DNA of 64,000 bases from Thioalkalivibrio sp. XN279 (GTDB taxonomy: Bacteria; Pseudomonadota; Gammaproteobacteria; Steroidobacterales; XN24). Below the pieces are notes generated by a model that saw only the letters and a list, made by a program, of their open reading frames with translations, was not told the DNA's origin and made no database searches. Location: the NCBI RefSeq assembly GCF_011089885.1, contig NZ_JAANBD010000023.1, forward strand, positions 238,501-302,500, read 5' to 3'. Numbering within the stretch: position 1 is the first letter of the stretch; each line of letters starts with the position of its first letter. Below, one piece after another: positions 20,302-27,459 of the stretch. Made by a program: the position numbers and the translations under genes.

Positions 20302-22158
20302 ATGCACGACCACGATAACGGAGTTTCCAACCCCTCGAAGAACCGCCCCTTCCGGGACGTCCTCGAGGTCAGCATGTCCCGGCGCAAGATGATGATGGGC
20401 AGCCTGGCCACCGCCGCCACCGCCTACGTCGCCTCGTCTTCCGTAGCCCTTGCCGCCAAGGGCGGACTGAAGGGCCCGAACGCCGGCAAGGGCGGCAGTG
20501 AGCTGATCGGCTTCAAGCCTGTCACGCTCGAAGCCGCCAACGTCGTGGATTCCGGCAAGATGCCACTGATCTCGCCGGACTACGAGTACCAGACCCTGAT
20601 TTCCTGGGGCGAGAAGCTTTACCCCAGCGCGCCGGTGACGCCGTACGAGGGCGACCCGAACACGCGCCCGACCGGGGTGGAACAGGAGTTGCTGATCGGC
20701 ATCGGCCACGACGGCATGACCTTCTTCCCCAAGGGCGGCAAGAGCAACACCGAGGGCATGCTCGCCATCAACCACGAGTTCGGCAACAACTTCCATGTGC
20801 TTGGCAAGGGCACGCCGGCAACCCTCAACGAGGTGCGCGCCTCGCAGCACGCTCACGGCGTCTCCGTGGTCGCACTGCAGAAGATCGACGGCACCTGGCA
20901 GCAGGTCGACAGTCCGAACGCCCGCCGCATCCACGTCAATACCCCGGTGGAGTTCAGCGGCCCCGTCGCCGGCCACGAGCTGCTCAAGACGCCCAAGGGC
21001 AACCCCACGCTCGGCACGGTCAACAACTGTTCCAACGGGGAGACGCCCTGGGGCACCTACCTCACGTGCGAAGAGAACTTCAACGGCTACTTCGGCGCTG
21101 CCGGGGAGTGGGTGGCCACGCCGCGGCAGGCCCGCTACGGCTTCAGCCGCAACGGCTTCGGCTACGGCTGGCATCTCTTCGACGAGCGTTTCGACCTGTC
21201 CAACCCTGACTACGCGAACGAGGAAAACCGCTTCGGCTGGGTGGTCGAGATCGATCCCAACGACGGCACCCAGACGCCGGTGAAGCGCACCGCCCTGGGC
21301 CGGTTCAAGCACGAGGGCGCCGAGGTGACCGTCGGTCGCGGCGGCCGCATGGTGGTGTACATGGGCGACGACGAGCGCTTCGATTACATCTACAAGTTCG
21401 TCTCCGACGACAACTGGAAGTCGATGCGCGCTCGCGGCCTGCACCCGCTGGACCACGGCAAGCTCTACGTCGCGAAGTTCAACGACGACGGCACCGGCAA
21501 CTGGCTCGAGTTGACCATCAAGCACCCGGCGCTGGCGGCGAGCTTCAAGGACCAGGCCGAGGTGCTGACCTTCGCGCGTCTCGCAGCCGACGTCCTTGGT
21601 GCGACCCCGATGGATCGGCCGGAGTGGGCCAGCGTGGCGCCGAACGGCGATGTGTACTGCACGCTGACCAACAACAGCCGCCGCACCGTGCCCGACGCCG
21701 CCAACCCGCTGGCGCCGAACAACGACGGCCACATCATCCGCTGGCGCGACGACGACCAACACGTCGGCACGAGCTTCGTCTGGGACATTTTCCTGATCGC
21801 CGAGACCACCCACCGCACGGAGCAGTCCTTCTCCGACCCGGACGGCATCTGGGTCGACCCGGACGGCCGCGTGTTCATCCAGACGGACGGCGGCCAGAAG
21901 GACGGCCTGCGCAACCAGATGCTGGTGGCCGATGCTGAGGGCAAGGAGATTCGCCGCCTGTTCGTCGGCCTCAACGGCGACGAGATCACCGGCATCGCTT
22001 ACACGCCTGACCGCCGCACCATGTTCATCAACACCCAGCATCCGGGCAACGGAAATCCCGAGTTGACCAACTTCCCGGCCAATCCGGGCACCGGCAAGAT
22101 CCCGCGCGACACGACCTTCGTCATCACGAAGAAGGACGGCGGAATCATCGGCTCGTAA
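20302..22158 (+). CDS. phoX: PhoX-family alkaline phosphatase (DUF839)
   Basis: The 618-residue protein carries an internal twin-arginine signal (MSRRKMMMGSLATAA, residues 24-38), typical of PhoX, which folds with Fe and Ca in the cytoplasm before export. Conserved PhoX features include INHEFG (about 155), TCEENFNGYFG (252-262), GRMVVYMGDDERFDYIYKF, PDGIWVDPDGRVFIQTDGG and GLNGDEITGIAYTPDRRTMF. The enzyme hydrolyses phosphate esters in the periplasm during phosphate limitation. No Pho box was confidently identified. It is followed by a strong terminator and appears monocistronic. Confidence 0.92.
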   Translation: MHDHDNGVSNPSKNRPFRDVLEVSMSRRKMMMGSLATAATAYVASSSVALAAKGGLKGPNAGKGGSELIGFKPVTLEAANVVDSGKMPLISPDYEYQTLISWGEKLYPSAPVTPYEGDPNTRPTGVEQELLIGIGHDGMTFFPKGGKSNTEGMLAINHEFGNNFHVLGKGTPATLNEVRASQHAHGVSVVALQKIDGTWQQVDSPNARRIHVNTPVEFSGPVAGHELLKTPKGNPTLGTVNNCSNGETPWGTYLTCEENFNGYFGAAGEWVATPRQARYGFSRNGFGYGWHLFDERFDLSNPDYANEENRFGWVVEIDPNDGTQTPVKRTALGRFKHEGAEVTVGRGGRMVVYMGDDERFDYIYKFVSDDNWKSMRARGLHPLDHGKLYVAKFNDDGTGNWLELTIKHPALAASFKDQAEVLTFARLAADVLGATPMDRPEWASVAPNGDVYCTLTNNSRRTVPDAANPLAPNNDGHIIRWRDDDQHVGTSFVWDIFLIAETTHRTEQSFSDPDGIWVDPDGRVFIQTDGGQKDGLRNQMLVADAEGKEIRRLFVGLNGDEITGIAYTPDRRTMFINTQHPGNGNPELTNFPANPGTGKIPRDTTFVITKKDGGIIGS

Positions 22159-22183
22159 GCCGCCCAACGCAGGAAGCGACCCG

Positions 22184-22217
22184 CGAGGCCCCGGCACCTG
22201 CCGGGGCCTCGTTTTTT
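22184..22217 (+). terminator. Rho-independent terminator of phoX
   Basis: A perfect 12-base-pair stem (CGAGGCCCCGGC, 22184-22195, with 22200-22211) with a 4-base loop, then six T residues. Confidence 0.95.
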
Positions 22218-22235
22218 CCGGCAGGTTTGCGACCC

Positions 22236-22748
22236 TCAGTGGGCGTGCTGTTCAGCCCCGGCCTGGGCGGCGAGCGCGGGGAACTTCTCCGTCGCGTGCC
22301 GCGAGTGACAGGCGACGCAGGCTTCCATCATGCGCCCGACGTAGTAGCCCACCAGCTCGGGTTTCTTTGCCTCGGCCACGTGGATCAGCATGGCCGCATC
22401 CTGGTGGAAGCGCGCATCGAGGGCCTGGAAGTCAGGCGGCAACGCTTCGTGCAGCTCCTCGAGCTGGGCCGGTGTCAGCGACTGCCGCATGATGTAACTG
22501 TCGCGGATCCGCGTGCCGATGGCGGCAATCTCGTCCCAGTTGCCCGCTGCGAGGGCCGGGATCACCCCGATCATGCCGGCCTGGACGGCCTGCATTTCCG
22601 CGCTGAGGGCCTCGCGCAACGGTTGCGACAGCGCCGCCACGCCCTGCGCGGGCGGCGCGGCGGCATGGTCATGGGCTTCCTCGGCCCCGCCGGCCAGGGG
22701 CCAGGCGATGGCGAGGGTAAGGGCGGTGAGCAGTAAGTTCATGCGCAT
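22236..22748 (-). CDS. Cytochrome c'-like monohaem protein
   Basis: The start at 22748 has AGGAGA 7 bases upstream and gives 170 residues. A Sec signal peptide ends near AGGA-EEAHDH. The mature protein is helical, with a single haem-binding CVACH (144-148) close to the C-terminus, as in class II (c'-type) cytochromes, and a four-helix length. The helix before it contains RMMEAC. It is a periplasmic electron-transfer or gas-binding protein; a partner is not evident. It is convergent with phoX and divergent from the exonuclease gene. Confidence 0.8.
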   Translation of the reverse strand: MRMNLLLTALTLAIAWPLAGGAEEAHDHAAAPPAQGVAALSQPLREALSAEMQAVQAGMIGVIPALAAGNWDEIAAIGTRIRDSYIMRQSLTPAQLEELHEALPPDFQALDARFHQDAAMLIHVAEAKKPELVGYYVGRMMEACVACHSRHATEKFPALAAQAGAEQHAH

Positions 22749-22809
22749 GGGGTCTCTCCTGCCGTTGCGACGACTCGTCGAGGCGTGTGATGCAGGGTAG
22801 CATCGCGGC

Positions 22810-23403
22810 ATGCTGCTCTTTTTCGACGTCGAGACCACCGGCCTGCCCACCCGGCGCCACGCCACCTACCGCGAGGTCGATGCCTGGCCGCGCATCGTGT
22901 CCATCAGCTGGGCGCTGGCCGCCGGGCCGGGCGAGGTCGCGGCACATCGCAGCGCCATCATCCGCCCCGACGGCTTCACCATCCCCTGGGGCGCGGAGCA
23001 GGTGCACGGCATCAGCACGGCGACGGCGCTGCAGTTCGGTCGCCCGCTCAACGACGTGCTGCGCGACCTGGCCGAGGATGTCGAGATGCACCTGCCGTTC
23101 CGGCTGGTGGCGCACAACATGGACTTCGACCGCAATGTGCTGTTCTCGGAACTGGTGCGCGCCGGGCGGATGCCGCCGTCGCCCGAGTTGCTGCGGACGC
23201 TCGGGGCGCTGCCGACGGTGTGCACCATGCTGTCCTCCGTCAACGTGTGCCGCCTGCCGGGGCGCTACGGCGACTACAAGTGGCCGCGGCTGGATGAGCT
23301 GCACCGGCACCTGTTCGGCGAGGGCTTCCCCGGTGCGCACGATGCGGCGGCCGACGTCATGGCCTGCGTGCGCTGTTATTTCGCGCTGCGCGGGCAAGAG
23401 TGA
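22810..23403 (+). CDS. DnaQ-like DEDDh 3'-5' exonuclease
   Basis: The 197-residue protein carries the exonuclease motifs: FDVETTG (5-11, Asp6/Glu8), an EQVHGIS segment, HNMDFDRNVL with its Asp, and GAHDAAADVMA with the catalytic His-Asp. This is the DNA polymerase III epsilon fold without a polymerase-binding tail, so it is a stand-alone exonuclease of DNA repair or RNA turnover. No operon partner. Confidence 0.85.
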   Translation: MLLFFDVETTGLPTRRHATYREVDAWPRIVSISWALAAGPGEVAAHRSAIIRPDGFTIPWGAEQVHGISTATALQFGRPLNDVLRDLAEDVEMHLPFRLVAHNMDFDRNVLFSELVRAGRMPPSPELLRTLGALPTVCTMLSSVNVCRLPGRYGDYKWPRLDELHRHLFGEGFPGAHDAAADVMACVRCYFALRGQE

Positions 23404-23446
23404 GTTTCTTTACTGGTCGGCGGCCGCATCGTGATCGACGACAACC

Positions 23447-23971
23447 TCAGCGGCCGAACTTCCAGCCCGCCCTGAAGGCCACGGCGCTGCCGCTCAGGCT
23501 CAGCGCGAAACCAAGGCCATCCCGCTCCCAGCCCAGCGCCGGGACGACGGTGAGACCGACGCCCAGCGCATTGTTCAGGGGCAGGCGGTCTTCGTGCGGC
23601 TCCTTGTAGCCGTGCACGATGCCGGCGCTCACCGCCCAGAACAGCTGCCCGCCCCAGGCCGGCTTCCAGTCCCATTCCAGGCCGTAGTAGATCGTCTGCG
23701 AGAACTGGCCGTAGGAGTTGTCGAACACGGCGGCGCCGAAATGGCTGCGGTCGGCATCCCAGTGCACATGGCGCGGCGTGACGAACTCGACGGCGACGAT
23801 GTGGTTCCAGTCGACGTAGTCTTTGTTGTTGGTGACATGGAACACGCGCGGCGTGTAGGCGACGCGGATGCGGTCGTCCTGGCCGAACCACCCCGGGCGG
23901 GCGTCGGCGGCCGCCGCCCCGAGGAGGAGCAGGGGCAGGACGAGGGCCAGGCAGGCAAGGCGATGCGGCAT
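23447..23971 (-). CDS. Predicted outer-membrane beta-barrel protein
   Basis: A 174-residue protein with a Sec signal peptide (MPHRLACLALVLPLLLLGAA, cleavage near ADA). Strands of alternating aromatics follow (RIRVAYTPRVFHV, FGAAVFDNSYGQFSQTIYYG, LFWAVSAGIVHGY), ending in FRAGWKFGR, so the last residues are close to a barrel signature. The FDNSYGQ...YYGLEW block resembles PagP-like small barrels often mis-named sn-glycerol-3-phosphate transporters. Enzymatic activity cannot be claimed. Confidence 0.6.
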   Translation of the reverse strand: MPHRLACLALVLPLLLLGAAAADARPGWFGQDDRIRVAYTPRVFHVTNNKDYVDWNHIVAVEFVTPRHVHWDADRSHFGAAVFDNSYGQFSQTIYYGLEWDWKPAWGGQLFWAVSAGIVHGYKEPHEDRLPLNNALGVGLTVVPALGWERDGLGFALSLSGSAVAFRAGWKFGR

Positions 23972-24092
23972 CGGACGGGTTCCCCGGGACTGTGAGATAG
24001 ATATCGCTGGGCGGGCCGTGCTGGATTTCGCTGGTATCGGATTTGACCGGCGGGGGCGGCGACGGCATAAGCTGGCGCACAGGGGTGATTCG

Positions 24093-24845
24093 ATGAACTT
24101 GCAACGCAGCCTCCTGGCGGCATCCGGCCTGCTGCTCGCCGCCATGGCGAGCGCAAGCGCGCCCGCGTGGGTGGACGATCCGCCTGAACGCGTGGCGGGC
24201 GAGCCGCTGGTCGTGACGTGGGCGGATGCGGGCCACCGGCCCGCCTGGCTGGCCTGGGGGGATGCATCGGCGCCGGGGGACGAGGCGCTGACCGCGGTCG
24301 AGGACAGCGGGGACGCGGTGGCGTTGCCCAGGGCCGGCCTGGGTCGCCTGCCGCGCGTGCTGGTGGCCGTGCCGGCCGACCCCGGGTTGCGACCGCAGCG
24401 CATCGAGGTGGAAGAGGGCGTGGAGGCAGTCGCGCTGCGCTTCGCGCCGGTCGGCGGGGATGCCGTGTGCTTCTGGGGCGTGACGCCGCGGGACCCGTGC
24501 CCGGCCTCGATGGGCGGGCGCCTGGGCGTGGGCGCGCGGCTGATCGGGCAGTTCTCGGTCTACACCAGCCTTCACGGCCTGGATTACTGGTGCCTGGAAC
24601 GGGATTCCGCGGCCGAACCGGAGCGGGCGATGTATTTCACGCCGCCCTATCGCGGTGTGCTGCGCTCGGTGTCGGCCGTGGGCTTCGCGCCGGCGCCGGT
24701 GATCCTGCAGGGTCTTTGCGCCGCCCACCACGGCGGCGAGTGCACGCACACGCTGACCACGGCCCCGGGCAGCTGGGGTCGCGCGCACGAGCTGGTGTTC
24801 GAGTTGGACGAGGGCTTCGACGCTGTGGCGTGGTGCCCGATCTAG
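24093..24845 (+). CDS. Exported protein of unknown function (250 aa)
   Basis: The ATG at 24093 gives a signal peptide (MNLQRSLLAASGLLLAAMASASA) and a 225-residue mature protein. It has six or seven Cys, some paired in the C-terminal half (VCFWGVTPRDPCP; GLCAAHHGGECTH), suggesting periplasmic disulfides. It is beta-rich by pattern, and no family is recognised. It diverges from the barrel-protein gene, with the two starts 121 bases apart. Confidence 0.65.
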   Translation: MNLQRSLLAASGLLLAAMASASAPAWVDDPPERVAGEPLVVTWADAGHRPAWLAWGDASAPGDEALTAVEDSGDAVALPRAGLGRLPRVLVAVPADPGLRPQRIEVEEGVEAVALRFAPVGGDAVCFWGVTPRDPCPASMGGRLGVGARLIGQFSVYTSLHGLDYWCLERDSAAEPERAMYFTPPYRGVLRSVSAVGFAPAPVILQGLCAAHHGGECTHTLTTAPGSWGRAHELVFELDEGFDAVAWCPI

Positions 24846-24879
24846 CGGAGCGCGCGCCCTCGCGTCGCGGCCAGGCTGT

Positions 24880-25194
24880 TCAGCTGAACTGCACGCGCCC
24901 CTTCAGTTCCTCCAGCGACAGCTCCGGCGACGCCAGCGACGCCTCGTCGGGGCCGCCGCCGACCACCAGGCCGAGCCCGGCCACCGGCGGCAGGCTGTCC
25001 AGCTTGAAGCGGCCGGGGTGCGGCTGCTGGCGGATGAAGCACTCTTCGTCGAAGAACAGGCGGTCGTCGCAGTCGTCGATCTCGTCGCACTCGATGGTGG
25101 CGTGGCCGATGGCGCCGCGGATGGCGTCGAGCGTGGGTTCGAGCTCGATCTGCTCGATGGTCTGCTTGAAGGGGTCGATGAGGTAGGCGTGCAT
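24880..25194 (-). CDS. Conserved hypothetical acidic protein (104 aa)
   Basis: The ATG at 25194 gives MHAYLIDPFKQTIEQIELEP, then an acidic Cys-containing centre (ECDEIDDCDDRLFFDEECF) and a GLGLVVGGGPD glycine segment. Small proteins beginning with this LIDPF pattern are scattered in proteobacteria and phages, and the function is not known. The start at 25203 is also possible. It is divergent from ccdAB; the 80-base gap carries the repeat and operator palindromes. Confidence 0.6.
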   Translation of the reverse strand: MHAYLIDPFKQTIEQIELEPTLDAIRGAIGHATIECDEIDDCDDRLFFDEECFIRQQPHPGRFKLDSLPPVAGLGLVVGGGPDEASLASPELSLEELKGRVQFS

Positions 25195-25214
25195 GGGATG
25201 CATTCTACCCGAAC

Positions 25215-25227
25215 GGGGTCTGACCCC
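25215..25227 (+). repeat. GGGGTCTGACCCC palindrome, intergenic copy
   Basis: A single copy between the 24880-25194 gene and ccdA, three bases before the ccdAB operator region. Same element as at 19882, 19915 and 34288. Confidence 0.75.
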
Positions 25228-25229
25228 GA

Positions 25230-25268
25230 TAATGCGCATGGACGATGCGCATTACCATGTGTATGGTA
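25230..25268 (+). promoter_or_regulatory. Two adjacent palindromes upstream of ccdA (probable operators)
   Basis: TAATGCGCAT (25230-25239) and ATGCGCATTA (25245-25254) form a perfect inverted repeat with a 5-base spacer. It overlaps TACCAT-GTGT-ATGGTA (25253-25268), a second perfect inverted repeat. They end 6 bases before the ccdA ATG, where CcdA or the CcdA-CcdB complex would bind cooperatively. Confidence 0.65.
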
Positions 25269-25274
25269 ACGGGC

Positions 25275-25520
25275 ATGTCAGCAGCATTCGGCAAGCGGAC
25301 ACCGCGTAAAGCCGCCAACCTGAGCGTAAATGCAGAGTTGTTGCGCCGCGCGCGGGCGCTGAAGATCAACCTCTCCGCAACGCTGGAGGAGGCGCTGGTG
25401 GCGGAAATCAGGCGGCGCGAGCAGCAGGCCTGGCTGGAGGCGAACCGGGCCGCGATCAAGGGCTACAACGAAAGCGTCGAGCGCGAGGGCGTGTTCAGCG
25501 ACGGCCTGCGCACGTTCTGA
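25275..25520 (+). CDS. ccdA: CcdA-type antitoxin
   Basis: From the ATG at 25275 the product is 81 residues. KAANLSVNAELLRRARALKIN and LSATLEEALVAEIRRRE form the RHH DNA-binding domain. QQAWLEANRAAIKGYNESVE and GVFSDGLRTF form the C-terminal CcdB-wrapping segment typical of CcdA. The stop overlaps the ccdB ATG (TGATG). The antitoxin blocks CcdB and represses the operon through the palindromes upstream. Confidence 0.92.
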   Translation: MSAAFGKRTPRKAANLSVNAELLRRARALKINLSATLEEALVAEIRRREQQAWLEANRAAIKGYNESVEREGVFSDGLRTF

Positions 25521-25837
25521 TGCCGCAGTTCACGGTCTACCGCAACCCGAACCGGACCACCCGCGATCGATTTCCTTTCCTGCTGGACGTGCAGAGCGAG
25601 CTGCTGGACGAGCTTGATACCCGCCTCGTGGCACCCCTGGCGCGGCTGGCCGACCTGCCGAGCCCGCCGATAACCCGGCTGATGCCGGTATTGGCGGTCG
25701 AGGGCGCCGACTACGTTATGGTGACGCCTCAAGTCGCAGGAATCCCCCGCCGCCTGCTCGGCGAACACGTCGCCGATCTCTCCAGCCAGCGACATGAAAT
25801 CCGCGCCGCGCTGGACTTCCTCCTCACCGGATTCTGA
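25520..25837 (+). CDS. ccdB: CcdB gyrase-poisoning toxin
   Basis: The 105-residue protein starts QFTVYRNPN, continues FPFLLDVQSELLDELDTRLVAPL and RLMPVLAVEGADYVMVTPQ, and ends RHEIRAALDFLLTGF. This matches CcdB along its length, including the C-terminal tail that contacts GyrA (here ending Gly-Phe instead of the usual Trp-Gly-Ile). CcdB traps DNA gyrase on cut DNA. Chromosomal location suggests an addiction or stress role. Confidence 0.92.
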   Translation: MPQFTVYRNPNRTTRDRFPFLLDVQSELLDELDTRLVAPLARLADLPSPPITRLMPVLAVEGADYVMVTPQVAGIPRRLLGEHVADLSSQRHEIRAALDFLLTGF

Positions 25838-25857
25838 CCAGGACCAGAAACAACATC

Positions 25858-26946
25858 ATGAACCGAGCCGACCATCCCCTGTTCCAGCCCTGCCACCTCG
25901 GCCCGCTGGCGCTGCAGAACCGCATCGTCCTCGCGCCGCTCACCCGAAGCCGGGCCGAGGGCAACGTCCCCAACGCCCTGATGGCCGAGTATTACGGCCA
26001 GCGCAATTCGGCCGGATTGCTCATCACCGAGGGCACCTCGCCGTCGCCGAACGGGCTCGGCTACCCGCGCATCCCCGGCATTTTTTCCGCGGCCCAGGTC
26101 GAGGGCTGGCGCGCAGTCACCGCGGCCGTCCACGCCGGCGGCGCGAAGATCTTCATGCAGCTCATGCACACCGGCCGCATCGGCCATGCGCACAACCTGC
26201 CCGAGGGCGCGCGCGTGCTGGCGCCGTCGGCCGTCGCCGCAAACGGGCAGATGTACACCGACCAGGCCGGGCTGCAGCCGCACCCGGTCCCCGAGGCCAT
26301 GACGGCCGCGGACATCGCCGCCGCCGAGGCCGAGTTCGTGCAGGGCGCGCAGAACGCCATCGCCGCCGGGTTCGACGGTATCGAGCTGCATGGTGCCAAC
26401 GGCTACCTGCTGGAGCAGTTCTTCCGCCCGACCTCCAACCAGCGCACGGACCAGTACGGCGGGTCTTTCGCCGACCGCGCCCGCTTCGTGCTGGAAGTGG
26501 CGGAGCGGGCCAGCGCCGCCATCGGCAACGAGCGCGTCGGCATCCGCCTCTCGCCCTTCGGCGTGTTCAACGACATGCCGCACTACGACGCCATGGCGGA
26601 GGACTACACCGAATTGGCCGGAGAGCTCGGCAAGCTCGGCCTCGCTTACCTGCACATCGCCGACCACTCCGCGAGCGGCGCCCCGGAAGTGCCGGAAGCG
26701 GTGAAGCAGGCCATGGCGGAGAAGTTCGGCGGCCCGGTCATCCGCTGCGGCGGCTACACGGCAGAGCGGGCGATGGCGGACATCGACGCCGGCAAGGCCG
26801 ACCTCATCGCCGTGGGGCGCGATTTCCTGGCCAACCCCGACTTGCCACGGCGCTGGCGCGAGGGTCTCGAGCTCAACGCGCCCGACCCGGAGACCTTCTA
26901 CACGCCCGGGCCGAAGGGCTACACGGACTACCCGGTCGCCGGCTGA
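25858..26946 (+). CDS. Old Yellow Enzyme family ene-reductase
   Basis: The 362-residue protein has OYE landmarks: NRIVLAPLTRSRA (FMN-binding Thr), MQLMHTGRIGH, GFDGIELHGANGYLLEQF, RTDQYGGSFADRARFVLEV, and GYTAERAMADIDAGKADLIAVGRDFLANPDLP for phosphate binding. Such enzymes use NADPH and FMN to reduce activated alkenes, nitroesters or N-ethylmaleimide (NemA type). It starts 20 bases after ccdB but is functionally separate. Confidence 0.92.
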   Translation: MNRADHPLFQPCHLGPLALQNRIVLAPLTRSRAEGNVPNALMAEYYGQRNSAGLLITEGTSPSPNGLGYPRIPGIFSAAQVEGWRAVTAAVHAGGAKIFMQLMHTGRIGHAHNLPEGARVLAPSAVAANGQMYTDQAGLQPHPVPEAMTAADIAAAEAEFVQGAQNAIAAGFDGIELHGANGYLLEQFFRPTSNQRTDQYGGSFADRARFVLEVAERASAAIGNERVGIRLSPFGVFNDMPHYDAMAEDYTELAGELGKLGLAYLHIADHSASGAPEVPEAVKQAMAEKFGGPVIRCGGYTAERAMADIDAGKADLIAVGRDFLANPDLPRRWREGLELNAPDPETFYTPGPKGYTDYPVAG

Positions 26947-26956
26947 ACCGGCTGCC

Positions 26957-27436
26957 TCAGAGAAACCGCACCAGCAGGAACAGGCCGACCATGGCGAAGC
27001 CGAGCGCCAGCTTGGCGGCCGTGCCGATCACCAGGCCGAGGGTCGCCCCGAGCCCGGCGCGGCCCGCCTGCGCCCAGCCCTTGCGCTCGGCGATCTCGCC
27101 CACCAGCGCGCCGAGGAAGGGCCCCAGCAGCAGGCCGAGCAGGCCGAAGAAGATGCCGATGAGCGCGCCGATGGCGGCGCCTGCGACCGAGCGCGGCGAG
27201 GCGCCGTAGCGCTTGGCGCCGAAGGCGCCGGCGACGAAGTCCGCCAGCATCGCCAGGCCGGCCATCACCGCAAGGAGCACCAGCGTGGTCGTGCCGACGT
27301 GGGCGAAGCCCTCGGCCCAGGCCCCGAGGAACAGCCCGGCGAACAGCAGCAGCGGCCCCGGCAGCGCCGGCAGGACCAGCCCCGCCAGGCCGGCGAGGGT
27401 GAGCAGCACCGCGAAGATCCAGAGCAGGATGGTCAT
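26957..27436 (-). CDS. DUF456 membrane protein
   Basis: The 159-residue protein has four or five hydrophobic segments and several glycine-rich helices (GLAGLVLPALPGPLLLFAG; GAAIGALIGIFFGLLGLLLG, then GPFLGALVGE). These are characteristic of DUF456, a conserved inner-membrane family of unknown function. It converges on the reductase gene. Confidence 0.85.
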   Translation of the reverse strand: MTILLWIFAVLLTLAGLAGLVLPALPGPLLLFAGLFLGAWAEGFAHVGTTTLVLLAVMAGLAMLADFVAGAFGAKRYGASPRSVAGAAIGALIGIFFGLLGLLLGPFLGALVGEIAERKGWAQAGRAGLGATLGLVIGTAAKLALGFAMVGLFLLVRFL

Positions 27437-27459
27437 GGAGCGCGACTATACTGGAGCCG

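Noticed and set aside
20208..20420. Extending the NYN gene to an upstream start at 20420
   Set aside because: The extra codons lie over the phoX promoter and 5' coding region and lack family similarity; GTG 20207 starts directly at the conserved YLIDGHN block.
20140..22197. A 685-codon open frame on the minus strand across phoX
   Set aside because: It is antisense to a confidently identified phosphatase, has biased Val/Ala/Arg/His composition without domains, and is explained by high GC content.
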